A DNA stretch of 64,000 bases from Pseudohongiella nitratireducens (GTDB lineage: Bacteria > Pseudomonadota > Gammaproteobacteria > Pseudomonadales > Pseudohongiellaceae): assembly GCF_001642735.1 (NCBI RefSeq), contig NZ_LWHM01000001.1, positions 62,001 through 126,000 on the forward strand, given 5' to 3'. The stretch's first letter is position 1. Each line of letters opens with the position of its first letter. Shown here one piece after another: positions 27,079 to 37,504 of this stretch. The position numbers and the translations under genes were made by a program. The notes under the pieces were generated by a model. It did no database searches. It saw only the letters and a program-made list of their open reading frames with translations, and was not told where the DNA came from.

Positions 27079-28179
27079 TCACCTGCGCAAGTATTTATGA
27101 CCGGAAACTTTTGGGGCAGTCAGTAACTCGATTTGCTCTTCCAGTTTCCTGCATATCTCCGCATTTGCAGTTTCCGGGTCTTCTATACGATGCTCAGCGG
27201 CATAGTCTTCGACACGTTCTCGCATGACTGGCAATTTCCTTAAGAACTCGCCCAGCACCCTTGGTGTCATTTGCCTGGCATTAACCCCAAACCCCAGCTC
27301 TTCCAGGCACAACGCATTCAGCTGTTGCTCAAACTGGCCGTGCATGGGTAACGACAGGTAAGGTTTACCCAGATAAATCGCTTCGCTGATCAAGGTAAAG
27401 CCTGCCGTGCCTATCACCGACTGACAACTCTCCAGATCTGCCAGAAAGCCCTCTGCACTAAACCCCTTGAACGTCAGGTTACCTTCCTGGCCAGTGCGGT
27501 TGCTGCCGTAAACAATAAAGCGCTGATCAGGAAATTGCGTCAACACCGTCAACAGGTGATCGAAGTGATTGGTTACATACACCAGATGATGCGATTCCAG
27601 TGATGCCTGCCGGGATAGCACCTCCCGTCGCAATATCGGAGGAAACAGAAAGGTACGGTCATTTTTTACCGGCCCGAAAAAGTACGTGGTCGCCAGTGCC
27701 GCATCGGGTGGTGGAATCATAAAACGGATGACTGTCGATGTAATCAGCCGGGAAAGTGCCAGGCGCCATGGCGATACAATTTTCATATACCGCATACGAT
27801 GCTGGTTATCGACACTGATCAGCGGCACTCCTTTCCAGCGTGCCATCCAGGCTGCGCTGGGTTCAAAGTCCGTCAGCACCACGTCAGGTTGAAACGAATC
27901 AAACAAATTCGACAAGGCTCTAAGCTTGCGAATGGCTGAACGACTGCGGCAGAGATTATGCCAGATCGTCTTCAAAGGCCTGACCCGGTTGTTTTCACTG
28001 CAAATATGCAGGCCTTCAATTTCCGAGACAGTAAAATGCGGAGCCAGGTTGCGCAGACCGCGATCATAACTCACCACATGCACTTCATGGCCTTGTGACT
28101 GCAGATAACGACCTATTTCCAGCGCACGCGAAGAATGCCCAGATCCCTCGCCGGATACCCCGTACAACACTCGACTCAT
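27079..28179 (-). CDS. MJ1255/VC2487-type glycosyltransferase
   Basis: About 366 residues from ATG 28179 (GGGAG 7 nt upstream; ATG 28185 is too close to that site). GT-B fold features: YGVSGEGSGHSSRALEIG at the N-terminus, LTDFEPSAAWMARWKGVPLI, SVDNQHRM, and the C-terminal donor-binding GTAGFTLISEAIYLGKPYLSLP near residue 265. This is the conserved MJ1255/VC2487 family, whose acceptor is not established. Divergent from xseB. Confidence 0.85.
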   Translation of the reverse strand: MSRVLYGVSGEGSGHSSRALEIGRYLQSQGHEVHVVSYDRGLRNLAPHFTVSEIEGLHICSENNRVRPLKTIWHNLCRSRSAIRKLRALSNLFDSFQPDVVLTDFEPSAAWMARWKGVPLISVDNQHRMRYMKIVSPWRLALSRLITSTVIRFMIPPPDAALATTYFFGPVKNDRTFLFPPILRREVLSRQASLESHHLVYVTNHFDHLLTVLTQFPDQRFIVYGSNRTGQEGNLTFKGFSAEGFLADLESCQSVIGTAGFTLISEAIYLGKPYLSLPMHGQFEQQLNALCLEELGFGVNARQMTPRVLGEFLRKLPVMRERVEDYAAEHRIEDPETANAEICRKLEEQIELLTAPKVSGHKYLRR

Positions 28180-28372
28180 GTGCATCTCCCAGATAGCAGA
28201 TTGTCAGCAATTTCATACGACTATACGTAACATATGTGACATTCATGTTAATTTTCCGTCTTATTACTTTCTGATTAGATCCCCTGCAATTGCTATCGTG
28301 AGCATTAACGCCGATAATTCGCTCTTTAAGTGCCGCTTATTTTATTAGTGCCTCTGATTATTGGAGATCAGG

Positions 28373-28618
28373 ATGTCGGAAAAGTCACCGGACAATTTTG
28401 AGACCGCCCTGGCTGAACTGGAAACCCTGGTCAGCCAGATGGAAGACGGGGACCTGTCACTGGAAGAGTCTCTGAATGCCTTTGAATCAGGTATTAAACT
28501 GACCCGCCAATGCCAGCAGGCCCTTCAGCAGGCTGAGTTGAAAGTACAGAAGCTCAGTGAGGCTGAAGATGGCGAACCGGTGTTAGAGCCACTGGACCCT
28601 GAGTCCGGGTCAAACTGA
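28373..28618 (+). CDS. xseB: Exodeoxyribonuclease VII small subunit
   Basis: 81 residues. Small subunit of the single-strand exonuclease ExoVII. Seen: [36 protein letters not shown] as two helices, diagnostic for XseB. ATG 28373 has GGAG 6 nt upstream; the TTG at 28361 is rejected as start. First gene of xseB-ispA-dxs-cobO-btuF; xseA is not in the window. Confidence 0.95.
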   Translation: MSEKSPDNFETALAELETLVSQMEDGDLSLEESLNAFESGIKLTRQCQQALQQAELKVQKLSEAEDGEPVLEPLDPESGSN

Positions 28619-28667
28619 CACGCTAATTTATCCAACCCGCAAGCTAACCGGTTTATCTGACAGGAAC

Positions 28668-29570
28668 ATGACGCAGCTACAGCAAGATTCCCTTTCCCCA
28701 TTCATGGCCGAATGCCGTGACCGCTGTGACAAGGCAATGGCTTCCCATCTGGACAGCCTCACTGTCATGCCGGAAACACTGGTATCCGCCATGCGCTATA
28801 GCGCGCTATTAGGTGGCAAAAGACTCCGTCCCTGCCTGGTTTACGCCTCAGCCCTGGCAACCGGCCAGACGATCGAATACGGCGACGATGCCGCCGCCGC
28901 CATTGAGCTTCTGCACTGCTACTCCCTGATTCATGACGACTTGCCGGCCATGGATAATGACGACCTCAGACGAGGGCAGCCCACGTTGCATGTTGCCTAC
29001 GATGAAGCAACTGCGATCCTGGCCGGGGACGCCATGCAGGCGCTGGCATTCCAAATTCTGAGCGAATCCTCACGGTACAGTGAGAGTGTCCGCCTGCGCA
29101 TGCTGCAGTGTCTGACCCGTGCAGGTGGCTGCCATGGCATGGTGGCAGGACAAGCCATCGACCTTGCTTCTGTGGGACAGCCAATCAAGCTGCCTGCACT
29201 GGAAAACATGCACCGTCTGAAAACAGGGGCGTTGATCATGGCCAGTGTAGAACTGGGTGCACTAAGCGCAGCATGTGTAGACGAATCCATATTATCTCAC
29301 CTGCGCGGCTTTGCTGGCTGTATCGGACTGGCATTTCAGGTTCAGGATGACATTCTGGATGTCACCGGCGACACGGCAACGCTGGGTAAACAGCAAGGGG
29401 CAGACCAGGCACTCAACAAGCCAACCTATGTCAGCCTGCTTGGGCTGGACGAAGCGAAATTGAAGGCCAGCCGGCTGATTGAAGATGCACACGGCCACCT
29501 CGACCAGATAGACGGAGATACCCGGTATCTGGCCGCACTGGCGGATTACATTACCGGGCGGTTGTACTGA
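28668..29570 (+). CDS. ispA: Farnesyl (geranyl) diphosphate synthase
   Basis: 300 residues. Condenses isopentenyl diphosphate with DMAPP and GPP to give farnesyl diphosphate. Seen: GGKRLRP near residue 46, the first aspartate-rich motif DDLPAMDND near residue 88, and the second DDILD near residue 227. Located between xseB (49 bp) and dxs (68 bp), the arrangement known from E. coli and Pseudomonas. Confidence 0.96.
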   Translation: MTQLQQDSLSPFMAECRDRCDKAMASHLDSLTVMPETLVSAMRYSALLGGKRLRPCLVYASALATGQTIEYGDDAAAAIELLHCYSLIHDDLPAMDNDDLRRGQPTLHVAYDEATAILAGDAMQALAFQILSESSRYSESVRLRMLQCLTRAGGCHGMVAGQAIDLASVGQPIKLPALENMHRLKTGALIMASVELGALSAACVDESILSHLRGFAGCIGLAFQVQDDILDVTGDTATLGKQQGADQALNKPTYVSLLGLDEAKLKASRLIEDAHGHLDQIDGDTRYLAALADYITGRLY

Positions 29571-29638
29571 TTTGACGACGACTCCTGTAACGATTACCGT
29601 AGCCTTTTGCTACGAAGAGAATTCGGGCACCAACGTAC

Positions 29639-31540
29639 ATGCTTACTGAAATACCACTAACTCGCCCAGCGACACCTTTACTGGATCAAATACAGTCGCC
29701 TGACGACCTGAAAAAGATGGATCCGGATCTGTTTAGCGACCTGGCCAGGGAGCTGCGAAACTTCCTGTTGTATTCGGTTGGCCAGACAGGCGGTCATTTC
29801 GGTGCTGGGCTGGGCGTTGTCGAACTGACCATAGCACTACACTATATCTTTGACACCCCGGACGACAGACTGATCTGGGATGTCGGGCACCAGTCTTATC
29901 CGCACAAGATTCTCACCGGACGCCGGGAACAGATGCTGACCATGCGGCAGGCCGGTGGTCTGGCCGCATTCCCCAGCCGGGATGAAAGTCAATACGATGC
30001 ATTCGGGGTTGGCCATTCGAGCACGTCGATCAGTGCGGCGCTGGGCATGAAAGTGGCGGCACGCCATACTGACCAAGACCGACAGGTGATTGCCGTCATC
30101 GGCGATGGCGCGATGACGGCCGGCATGGCATTTGAGGCACTTAACCATGCTGGTGAGCTGGATGACAATGTACTGGTGATACTCAACGACAACAACATGT
30201 CCATTTCCAACAATGTGGGCGGTTTGTCGAGCTATTTCGCCAGAATGTGGGCCAGCCGCCCCTATAACTTTATCCGCAGTGGCAGCAAACGCGTGCTGTC
30301 CCGTATCCCGCCAGCTCTTAAAGCCGCCCATCGCGCCGAAGAATACATGAAAGGTATGGTGTCACCGGGAACGCTGTTCGAAGAAATCGGTTTTAATTAT
30401 ATCGGCCTGGTTGATGGCCACGACACTGATCGCCTGATCGAAGTGCTGGGTAACATCAAAAAGTTACGCGGCCCACAGTTGCTGCATATCGTCACGCAAA
30501 AAGGCAAAGGCTATAAAGCTTCCGAGAATGATCCTTTCGGCATGCATGCACTCAGCAAAATCGAAGCCGAACCCCGAAAACCCAAGGACATCCAGCCAAG
30601 CACGCCAACCTACTCCAAGGTCTTCGGCCAATGGCTTTGCGATCTGGCCGAATCGGATAAGGACATGGTCGCCATCACCCCGGCAATGAGCGCCGGATCA
30701 GGCATGGACGATTTTGCCGCCAAGTACCCTGAGCGCTTTTTCGATGTTGCCATCGCCGAACAACATGCCGTGACGTTTGCTGCCGGCATGGCCTGCGATG
30801 GTGTAAAGCCTGTGGTTGCCATTTACTCGACTTTTTTACAGCGCGCTTACGATCAGCTTATCCATGATGTCGCCCTGCAGAACCTGGACGTATTGTTCGC
30901 CATCGACCGGGCTGGCCTGGTCGGCGAAGACGGACCCACACACGCTGGCAGCTTTGACCTGAGCTACCTGCGCTGCATCCCCAATATGATCGTCATGGCA
31001 CCAAGCAATGAAGACGAGTGCCGCCAGATGCTATACACCGGCTATCACCACCGGGGACCGGCAGCAGTTCGTTACCCTCGCGGCAAAGGTCCTGGCGCTG
31101 TGATCAATGAACAGATGACACAGCTGCCAATTGGCAAGGCACGTCTCAAACGCCAGGGCAAAGCGGTCGCGCTGCTGGCATTCGGCAGTATGGTCGAGCC
31201 TGCGCAGAAAGCAGCTGAATCGTTGAATGCCACCGTCATCGACATGCGCTTTATCAAGCCACTGGATGAAGAAATGATCGAAGAGATGGCCAACCAGCAC
31301 CAGATCCTGGTAACGGTAGAGGAAAACACCGTCATGGGTGGTGCCGGGTCTGCGGTCAATGAGTTCCTGCAACGCCGCGATGTGCTCATACCGGTCCTCA
31401 ATATTGGCCTGCCGGATCAGTACCTGCCGCATGGCAAACCGCCACAGATGCTGTCTGATGTTGGCCTGGATTCAGAAGGCATTGTCACAGCCGTTAAAGA
31501 CAAGCTGTCCCGTTGTAACATTCAGCTGAAAGTCAGCTAA
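29639..31540 (+). CDS. dxs: 1-deoxy-D-xylulose-5-phosphate synthase
   Basis: 633 residues. Thiamine diphosphate enzyme joining pyruvate and glyceraldehyde-3-phosphate, the entry point of the MEP pathway. Seen: [28 protein letters not shown], the ThDP motif [18 protein letters not shown] ending NDNNMSIS near residue 185, and the catalytic glutamate in [14 protein letters not shown]. Together with ispE and ispA it places three isoprenoid genes in this window. Confidence 0.97.
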   Translation: MLTEIPLTRPATPLLDQIQSPDDLKKMDPDLFSDLARELRNFLLYSVGQTGGHFGAGLGVVELTIALHYIFDTPDDRLIWDVGHQSYPHKILTGRREQMLTMRQAGGLAAFPSRDESQYDAFGVGHSSTSISAALGMKVAARHTDQDRQVIAVIGDGAMTAGMAFEALNHAGELDDNVLVILNDNNMSISNNVGGLSSYFARMWASRPYNFIRSGSKRVLSRIPPALKAAHRAEEYMKGMVSPGTLFEEIGFNYIGLVDGHDTDRLIEVLGNIKKLRGPQLLHIVTQKGKGYKASENDPFGMHALSKIEAEPRKPKDIQPSTPTYSKVFGQWLCDLAESDKDMVAITPAMSAGSGMDDFAAKYPERFFDVAIAEQHAVTFAAGMACDGVKPVVAIYSTFLQRAYDQLIHDVALQNLDVLFAIDRAGLVGEDGPTHAGSFDLSYLRCIPNMIVMAPSNEDECRQMLYTGYHHRGPAAVRYPRGKGPGAVINEQMTQLPIGKARLKRQGKAVALLAFGSMVEPAQKAAESLNATVIDMRFIKPLDEEMIEEMANQHQILVTVEENTVMGGAGSAVNEFLQRRDVLIPVLNIGLPDQYLPHGKPPQMLSDVGLDSEGIVTAVKDKLSRCNIQLKVS

Positions 31541-31561
31541 ACATACAGGCCTCTCCCTAAC

Positions 31562-32173
31562 ATGACGCAGTCCAGTGAAGCACGCAATGCCCGACACAAA
31601 CGCGCCATGCAGCGCAAAAAAGCGCATGTCGATGAGCGCATCGCTAACGCAACGATTGATAAGGGCCTGATAGTTGTGTTGACGGGCAACGGTAAAGGAA
31701 AAAGCTCCTCGGCCTTCGGCATGCTGGCCAGAAGTGTCGGCCACGGCCTTCGCTGTGGCGTTGTGCAATTTATCAAAGGTCAGTGGGAGTGCGGTGAGCA
31801 ATTGCTGTTTCAGGACCATCCGCTGGTCAGTTTTCATGTCATGAACACGGGGTTTACCTGGGAAACGCAGGACAGGGAAGCGGATATTGCTGCAGCTGAA
31901 TCAACCTGGCAGCAGGCAGAAAAGCTATTGCAGGATAACGCTGTCAATGTTGTGTTACTCGACGAGCTGACTTACATGCTGACTTACGGTTATCTGGACG
32001 CCTCGCGCGTACTCGATTGTCTGCGCAACCGCCCTGAAGGCCAGCATGTGATTATCACCGGCCGCAATGCCAGCCAGGCACTCATGGAACTGGCCGATAC
32101 CGTCAGCGAAGTGCAAGACACCAAGCACGCCTTTAATGCTGGCATCAAAGTTCAGCCAGGCATTGATTACTGA
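31562..32173 (+). CDS. cobO: Cob(I)yrinic acid a,c-diamide adenosyltransferase
   Basis: 203 residues. Adds the 5'-deoxyadenosyl group to corrinoids from ATP (CobO/BtuR type). Seen: a lysine-rich N-terminal arm (ARHKRAMQRKKAHVDER), P-loop LTGNGKGKSSSAFGM near residue 41, VVQFIKGQWECGEQ, LDELTYMLTYGYLD and HVIITGRNA. Starts 21 bp after dxs, so probably co-transcribed; no cobalamin riboswitch fits the gap. btuF follows, giving a corrinoid salvage pair. Confidence 0.94.
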   Translation: MTQSSEARNARHKRAMQRKKAHVDERIANATIDKGLIVVLTGNGKGKSSSAFGMLARSVGHGLRCGVVQFIKGQWECGEQLLFQDHPLVSFHVMNTGFTWETQDREADIAAAESTWQQAEKLLQDNAVNVVLLDELTYMLTYGYLDASRVLDCLRNRPEGQHVIITGRNASQALMELADTVSEVQDTKHAFNAGIKVQPGIDY

Positions 32174-32187
32174 GGCCCCGAGGGCAC

Positions 32188-33105
32188 ATGAAGCACAACA
32201 TCTCTGCATTTATCAGGCAGACACAGAATTCTCTGACAATGCTGTGCGTCAGCGTTTTGTCCAGTGCTGCCCTGGCCCAACCTCAATCCAGCCAGATGCC
32301 ACTAACAGTCATTGATGACCGCGACATAACGGTGACTTTAACAGAGCCTGCAACGCGCATCATTAGCCTGGCGCCATCGATGACTGAACTGCTGTTCAGC
32401 TTGGGTGCCGGTGAAAATATTGTGGGTGTTGTGGAATACAGTAACTTTCCGGAAGCCGCACAGGCCCTTCCCATCGTCGGACGTTATGATCGTCTGGACA
32501 TTGAGCGTATTCTCTCCTTGCAACCCGACTTGATCATTTCCTGGCAAAGTGGCAACCCGCGCGGAGCAGTACAGCAATTACAGGAGATGGGGTACCCGGT
32601 ATACACCGCAGAGCCCTCTACCGTGCAAAGTATTGCCGGAACACTGAACAGACTGGGCACCTTAACTGGTCGTAGCGAACGCGCCTCAGCACTCAGCGCC
32701 ACTATCAACAACGCTGTTACCCAATACCAGAGCACATATAGCGATGCTGAACCGATCAGCGTTTTTTACCAGGTCTGGCACAACCCGATTATCAGCGTCG
32801 GGGGAGGCGAACTGATCAATGACATGGTGTCATTATGTGGCGGAGAAAATATTTTTGCGGATCTGCCAGTCGGCCCGGCAGTCAATCTTGAAGACATTAT
32901 TACCCGTCGCCCCCAGGTTATACTCGCCAGTGGCGCCAGCCCGGAACGTCCTGAATGGCTGGACCTGTGGAAGCAATGGCCATCCATCCCGGCCGTGCAA
33001 GCCAATCACCTCTACTCGCTTCCGCCAGATCACGTGCAACGTCACAGCATGCGTGCACTGCAGGGTCTGGAGCAAATGTGCCAGCTGATTGATCAGGCCA
33101 GATAA
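32188..33105 (+). CDS. btuF: Periplasmic cobalamin-binding protein
   Basis: 305 residues. Signal peptide ending near SAALAQPQ, then ATRIISLAPSMTELLFSLGAG, VGRYDRLDIERILSLQPDLII and GGENIF, the class III binding-protein pattern of BtuF, which hands vitamin B12 to the BtuCD importer. btuC and btuD are not adjacent here. Starts 14 bp after cobO and ends 3 bp before the convergent ribA. Confidence 0.88.
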   Translation: MKHNISAFIRQTQNSLTMLCVSVLSSAALAQPQSSQMPLTVIDDRDITVTLTEPATRIISLAPSMTELLFSLGAGENIVGVVEYSNFPEAAQALPIVGRYDRLDIERILSLQPDLIISWQSGNPRGAVQQLQEMGYPVYTAEPSTVQSIAGTLNRLGTLTGRSERASALSATINNAVTQYQSTYSDAEPISVFYQVWHNPIISVGGGELINDMVSLCGGENIFADLPVGPAVNLEDIITRRPQVILASGASPERPEWLDLWKQWPSIPAVQANHLYSLPPDHVQRHSMRALQGLEQMCQLIDQAR

Positions 33106-33108
33106 GCG

Positions 33109-33699
33109 CTACTTCTCAAACAGATGACCGAGTTTGCTCATTTTGACTGCCAGGTAACTTTCATTATGCGAGTTCTGTCCGGTTTCAATGGGCAAACGTT
33201 CAACCACATTGATACCCAGAGACTGAAGTGCATCTACCTTTCTAGGGTTATTGGTCATCAACCGAAGTGACTGGACACCAAAATGCTCGAGCATGGGTTT
33301 GCAGATGTCGTATTCACGACCATCCGGTTCAAAGCCCAGCTTCACATTGGCCTCGACCGTGTCGGCACCCTGATCCTGCAGTGAGTAAGCACGAATCTTA
33401 TTGAGTAGCCCAATACCGCGACCTTCCTGACGAAGATACAGAATCATGCCTCGCCCCTCTTCCGCAATCTTTTGCATGGCATACTGAAGTTGCGGACCGC
33501 AATCACAGCGCAAACTGAACAACGCATCCCCTGTCAGACATTCGGAGTGCACACGAGCCAGTACCGGCTCGTCTGCCGACAGATCACCCATGGACAAAAC
33601 GACATGCTCTTTGCCGGTCACCAGATCTTCAAAGCCATGAATGGAAAACTCCCCCCAGGCACTTGGTAATTTCGCTGTTGCGATAAACTTGATTCTCAC
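33109..33699 (-). CDS. ribA: GTP cyclohydrolase II
   Basis: 196 residues. First enzyme of riboflavin synthesis from GTP. The zinc-binding cysteines are all present in [20 protein letters not shown] (near residue 55), as is the catalytic-loop segment [12 protein letters not shown]. Needed because the RibA-like half of the RibBA-like protein at 36.3 kb lacks those cysteines. Last of the minus-strand riboflavin block, but separated from pgpA by 89 bp. Confidence 0.96.
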   Translation of the reverse strand: MRIKFIATAKLPSAWGEFSIHGFEDLVTGKEHVVLSMGDLSADEPVLARVHSECLTGDALFSLRCDCGPQLQYAMQKIAEEGRGMILYLRQEGRGIGLLNKIRAYSLQDQGADTVEANVKLGFEPDGREYDICKPMLEHFGVQSLRLMTNNPRKVDALQSLGINVVERLPIETGQNSHNESYLAVKMSKLGHLFEK

Positions 33700-33788
33700 C
33701 CTACACTCTCACCTTACTCTCTCACCCTACGCTCATATTCAATACTCGGCCTGCCATCTGTGCGTGGCTAAAATCGGCACCATACCTT

Positions 33789-34262
33789 TTAGATGAATAA
33801 TGCCAGCACCTGCAAACAAATCCAGGCAAATGCACCTGCCAGCACATCATCCATCATAATACCCAATCCACCACCGAGTTTCCTGTCCAGCCAGCCTATT
33901 GGCCAGGGCTTGGCGATATCAAAAATCCTGAACAGTACAAATGCCAGGCACAGCCAGAGCCAGCCTTCGGGTATCAACCAGAGTGTCAGCCAGATACCGA
34001 CAAACTCATCCCAGACAATGCCACCATGATCGTGAACACCGATATCGTCGGCGGTTTTGCCACACAACCATATCCCAAGCAGTAACATCACCGCGATAAA
34101 CGCCACATAGCTCATCGGCGACATTGCTGGCAGGCAAAGATAAATCAACAAACCTGCCAGGGTGCCAAAAGTGCCGGGGGCTTTTGGTACCGCACCACTG
34201 CCCAGGCCAAAAGCCAGAAAATGGATGGGATTTCGCCAGACTGAGCGCGGCGTTGTTACCAT
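33789..34262 (-). CDS. pgpA: Phosphatidylglycerophosphatase A
   Basis: 157 residues. Inner-membrane phosphatase of phosphatidylglycerol synthesis. Seen: AFGLGSGAVPKAPGTFGTLAG at the N-terminus, HDHGGIVWDEFVGIW near residue 78 and DIAKPWPIGWLDRKLGGGLGIMMDDVLAG, with three or four membrane helices. Follows thiL by 27 bp. Confidence 0.95.
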   Translation of the reverse strand: MVTTPRSVWRNPIHFLAFGLGSGAVPKAPGTFGTLAGLLIYLCLPAMSPMSYVAFIAVMLLLGIWLCGKTADDIGVHDHGGIVWDEFVGIWLTLWLIPEGWLWLCLAFVLFRIFDIAKPWPIGWLDRKLGGGLGIMMDDVLAGAFAWICLQVLALFI

Positions 34263-34289
34263 GTTAATTCACCAATCCTTTTACGATGG

Positions 34290-35297
34290 TCAGACACTGT
34301 CGGCGAAATGCTGATACCCCTGTGTATGGATCAACACCGCCTCATTTTGCTCATTGTGAAATTGTATACCTTCCCCGGTCACAATTTCCCCGATCCGAGA
34401 AAAAGGTACCGACAAATCTGCCATCAGTGACTCCGCCTGGCGCGCTTTCTCAGCCGGAACCGTGACACAAAGCTGGTAATCATCTCCACCGCTGACAGCT
34501 CTCTCAACCTGCTGCTGAAACTCAGGGAAAACCTGTTTAAATGCGGAGGACACAGGTAGTGCAGAAACGTTTACTTCAGCTCCCAGATTGCTCCGGGACC
34601 GGGCTGAACTCGCCGTAAGAATATGCCGCAAGTCAGAGATAAGCCCATCTGACAGATCCAATCCAGCTGTCGCCAGCCCACGCAACTGCATGGCTGCCTC
34701 AATCCGCATGGTCGGCTCGTAAAACGCGCGTAGCAATATATCTACATTCTCACTTGATAGCTGCGCACTTCCTGCTTGCATCACCTGCAAAGCTGCTGCG
34801 GCATCACCCAGCGTACCTGTTACGTAAATCAGGTCACCGACTTGCGCACCATCCCGCCGAATGGCCTGACCTGCCGGGACTTTACCAAGCACCTGAATAG
34901 TCATTGAGAGCGGACCGTGTGTGGTGTCTCCACCAATCAGCGGGCACTTTGCCTCTCTGGCCGCCGCTGCCAAACCCTGGCTGAATCCTGCCAGCCACTC
35001 ACTGTCAACGTCAGGGAGTGACAAGGCCAGCGTAAATCCCACTGGCTCCCCGCCCATTGCTGCCAGGTCACTGATATTTACGCGCAGGCATCTTTGTGCA
35101 AGGCGTTCAGGCGGGCTGTCTGGCAAAAAGTGCACACCGACATTCAGTGTATCCACACTGACCAGTAATTGGTCAGTGGCTGACATCTGCAGTATCGCAG
35201 CATCATCACCAGGCCCCAGACAAAGCTCCGGGACTGGTGCCTGCTGCCAGGCACTGCTGAAGTAGCGACGGATCAGTTCAAATTCAGGAATTGCCAC
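34290..35297 (-). CDS. thiL: Thiamine-monophosphate kinase
   Basis: 335 residues. Phosphorylates thiamine monophosphate to the active diphosphate. Seen: GPGDDAAIL near residue 28, VSVDTLNVGVHF, NISDLAAMGGEP, LIGGDTTHGPLS, and VTGTLGDAAAAL, the PurM-like ATP-binding motifs. Overlaps the end of nusB by 14 bp, indicating coupling. The thiamine diphosphate product is the cofactor of Dxs. Confidence 0.95.
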   Translation of the reverse strand: MAIPEFELIRRYFSSAWQQAPVPELCLGPGDDAAILQMSATDQLLVSVDTLNVGVHFLPDSPPERLAQRCLRVNISDLAAMGGEPVGFTLALSLPDVDSEWLAGFSQGLAAAAREAKCPLIGGDTTHGPLSMTIQVLGKVPAGQAIRRDGAQVGDLIYVTGTLGDAAAALQVMQAGSAQLSSENVDILLRAFYEPTMRIEAAMQLRGLATAGLDLSDGLISDLRHILTASSARSRSNLGAEVNVSALPVSSAFKQVFPEFQQQVERAVSGGDDYQLCVTVPAEKARQAESLMADLSVPFSRIGEIVTGEGIQFHNEQNEAVLIHTQGYQHFADSV

Positions 35298-35799
35298 GCT
35301 CTAGCGTCCGTAAGGTTTTCGATGCCCTATCCAGTACACCGTTTATGTACTTGTGACTATCGGTGGCACCAAACACTTTCGCTAACTCAACTGATTCATT
35401 GATTACCACTTTATAGGGCACATCGATCCGGTGGGCCAGTTCGTACAGCCCCAGACGCATCAGTGATATTTCTACAGGATCAATATCTTTGAGCTCCCGA
35501 TCCAGCAGTGGCACCATCATGGTGTCGAGTTCAGCGGCATGTTTGACGACCTCGGGAAACACTTCCTTAAAGAAATCACGATCGATCTTGCCCTTATAGT
35601 AAACTAGATACTCCGCCATGATTTCATTCACGGGGGCTTTCGCCATTTCCCACTGATAAAGTGCCTGTAGCAACATACGCCGGGCTTTCTGACGCTCGCT
35701 CAGCTTCCTGGGCTTTTTGCTGGCCGCTTTTTCCAGTTCCTCTTCTACTGCTTCTGCGTTATCAGGCAGCGCACCACTTGTTCCGGGTATTTCAATCAC
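35284..35799 (-). CDS. nusB: Transcription antitermination factor NusB
   Basis: 171 residues, slightly longer than E. coli NusB (139) through an acidic and lysine-rich N-terminal extension of about 35 residues (AEAVEEELEKAASKKPRKLSE). Core: RQKARRMLLQALYQWEMA, DIDPVEISLMRLGLYELAHR, PYKVVINESVELAKVFGATDSHKYINGVLD. With NusE it binds boxA RNA in rRNA transcripts. Starts 4 bp after ribH. Confidence 0.95.
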   Translation of the reverse strand: MIEIPGTSGALPDNAEAVEEELEKAASKKPRKLSERQKARRMLLQALYQWEMAKAPVNEIMAEYLVYYKGKIDRDFFKEVFPEVVKHAAELDTMMVPLLDRELKDIDPVEISLMRLGLYELAHRIDVPYKVVINESVELAKVFGATDSHKYINGVLDRASKTLRTLERGNS

Positions 35800-35802
35800 C
35801 TG

Positions 35803-36279
35803 TCAGGCTCCCAGCTTGGCTAGTACATTAACCATTTCCAGGGCGCCGAGGGCAGCTTCCGAGCCTTTATTGCCCGCTTTTGTACCAGCACGCTCAATCG
35901 CCTGCTCAATGGTATCAACTGTCAGCACACCAAAGGCCACAGGGACACCTGACTCAAGGCTGACGTGGCTCAAACCTTTAACACACTCACCGGCAACGTA
36001 CTCAAAGTGAGGCGTGCCGCCACGAATCACTGCACCCAGCGCGATAACCGCATCGCAGTCGCCTTTGGCAACAACGTGCTTGGTTAACACAGGCAGTTCA
36101 AATGCACCCGGTGCCATGACAACAGAAATATCCTTTGCAGCAACACCGTGGCGCTGCAGTGTGTCGATCGCACCTTCGACCAGTTTCTCTACGATAAATG
36201 AATTGAAACGGCCAACAACCAGAACGTACCGTCCTTTACCGGCAACCAGTTCTCCTTCAATGCGTTTAATCTCACTCAC
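35803..36279 (-). CDS. ribH: 6,7-dimethyl-8-ribityllumazine synthase
   Basis: 158 residues. Condenses the pyrimidinedione with 3,4-dihydroxybutanone 4-phosphate. Seen: [51 protein letters not shown] and [27 protein letters not shown] in sequence order. Sits between ribBA and nusB. Confidence 0.96.
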   Translation of the reverse strand: MSEIKRIEGELVAGKGRYVLVVGRFNSFIVEKLVEGAIDTLQRHGVAAKDISVVMAPGAFELPVLTKHVVAKGDCDAVIALGAVIRGGTPHFEYVAGECVKGLSHVSLESGVPVAFGVLTVDTIEQAIERAGTKAGNKGSEAALGALEMVNVLAKLGA

Positions 36280-36318
36280 GTCTTATCCTCCTGGTCATTC
36301 CTGACCCTAATCTCAACA

Positions 36319-37446
36319 TCAATCTTTAGCTGGTTCTTCGTACTGAACAAACTCAGTCACTTCCAGATCAAAGCCAGTTACCGCATTAAACTTGGCGGGG
36401 TAGCTCAGCAAGCGCATTTTGCCTACGCCAAGCTCGCGCAGAATCTGCGACCCGGTACCAATGGTGACATCACTGCCTGCATTACGATGACGGCGAGGGA
36501 TGGCTTTGCGGGAATTCATCACACCCGCAATACTCTCATTGATATCCTCGTCGTAATCTTCACCGCTAAGCAGCACGGCCACACCGGCGCCTACTTTGGC
36601 TATCTTTGCCAGGGCACGACTGAATGACCAACTGGTTCGGCCAGGGACAATCACGTTACAGACATCGCGCAGCGTGCTGGCAATATGCACGCGAACCAGG
36701 GTGGGCTCATCCTGGGAGATTTCACCTTTGGTGAAGGCCAGATGAGTACCACCTGAAATCGTATCTTCAAAAGTATGTAACTCAAATTCACCATATTCTG
36801 TCATGACCGTTTGCTGGCTTTTCTGTTCTACAGTATGCTCATTGGCGATACGGTAGTGAATCAGATCAACAATGGTACCAATTTTAATACCGTGCTCTTC
36901 GGCAAACTTTTCCAGATCCGGCCGGCGTGCCATGGTGCCGTCTTCATTCATGATTTCAACAATGGCGGCTGAGGGTTCAAATCCAGCCAGGCGAGCCAGG
37001 TCACACCCTGCCTCGGTATGCCCGGCACGGCGCAGTACACCACCGGGCTGCGCCATAATCGGGAACACGTGACCAGGCTGGACAATGTCCTCCGGCTTGG
37101 CATCGCGTTTTACCGCGTCCTGAATGGTCTTGGCACGATCAGCCGCTGAAATCCCCGTTGTCACACCGGTTGCCGCCTCGATAGACACGGTAAAGTTAGT
37201 GTTATACGGTGTATTATTGCGACTGACCATGAGTGGCAAGGCCAGCTGTTCACAGCGTTCACGTGTTAATGTCAGGCAAACCAGGCCACGGGCATAACGC
37301 GCCATGAAATTGATATCGCTGGCAGAAACCTTCTCTGCCGCAATGACCAGGTCTCCTTCATTTTCCCGATCCTCGTCATCCATCAGGATGACCATCTTGC
37401 CCTGACGAATGTCTTCGACCAGTTCTTCAATGGTATTGAGTTTCAT
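36319..37446 (-). CDS. ribB: 3,4-dihydroxy-2-butanone 4-phosphate synthase with degenerate GTP cyclohydrolase II domain (RibBX type)
   Basis: 375 residues from ATG 37446 ([10 protein letters not shown]); the open frame upstream is not conserved. N-terminal RibB domain complete: [43 protein letters not shown]. The C-terminal RibA-like half (from about residue 210) lacks the zinc cysteines: the expected CxxGDxxxSxxCDC is replaced by [13 protein letters not shown]. It is therefore unlikely to have cyclohydrolase activity, which the separate ribA at 33.1 kb supplies. Such RibBX variants are common in Proteobacteria. Confidence 0.93.
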   Translation of the reverse strand: MKLNTIEELVEDIRQGKMVILMDDEDRENEGDLVIAAEKVSASDINFMARYARGLVCLTLTRERCEQLALPLMVSRNNTPYNTNFTVSIEAATGVTTGISAADRAKTIQDAVKRDAKPEDIVQPGHVFPIMAQPGGVLRRAGHTEAGCDLARLAGFEPSAAIVEIMNEDGTMARRPDLEKFAEEHGIKIGTIVDLIHYRIANEHTVEQKSQQTVMTEYGEFELHTFEDTISGGTHLAFTKGEISQDEPTLVRVHIASTLRDVCNVIVPGRTSWSFSRALAKIAKVGAGVAVLLSGEDYDEDINESIAGVMNSRKAIPRRHRNAGSDVTIGTGSQILRELGVGKMRLLSYPAKFNAVTGFDLEVTEFVQYEEPAKD

Positions 37447-37504
37447 AATGTTCGCTGCATTCCTGTTTTTCATCAGTTCACAATTGGCCAACCGGGTTGG
37501 CGTG

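Noticed and set aside
31541-31561. Cobalamin riboswitch before cobO
   Set aside because: Only 21 bp separate dxs and cobO, too short for the aptamer.
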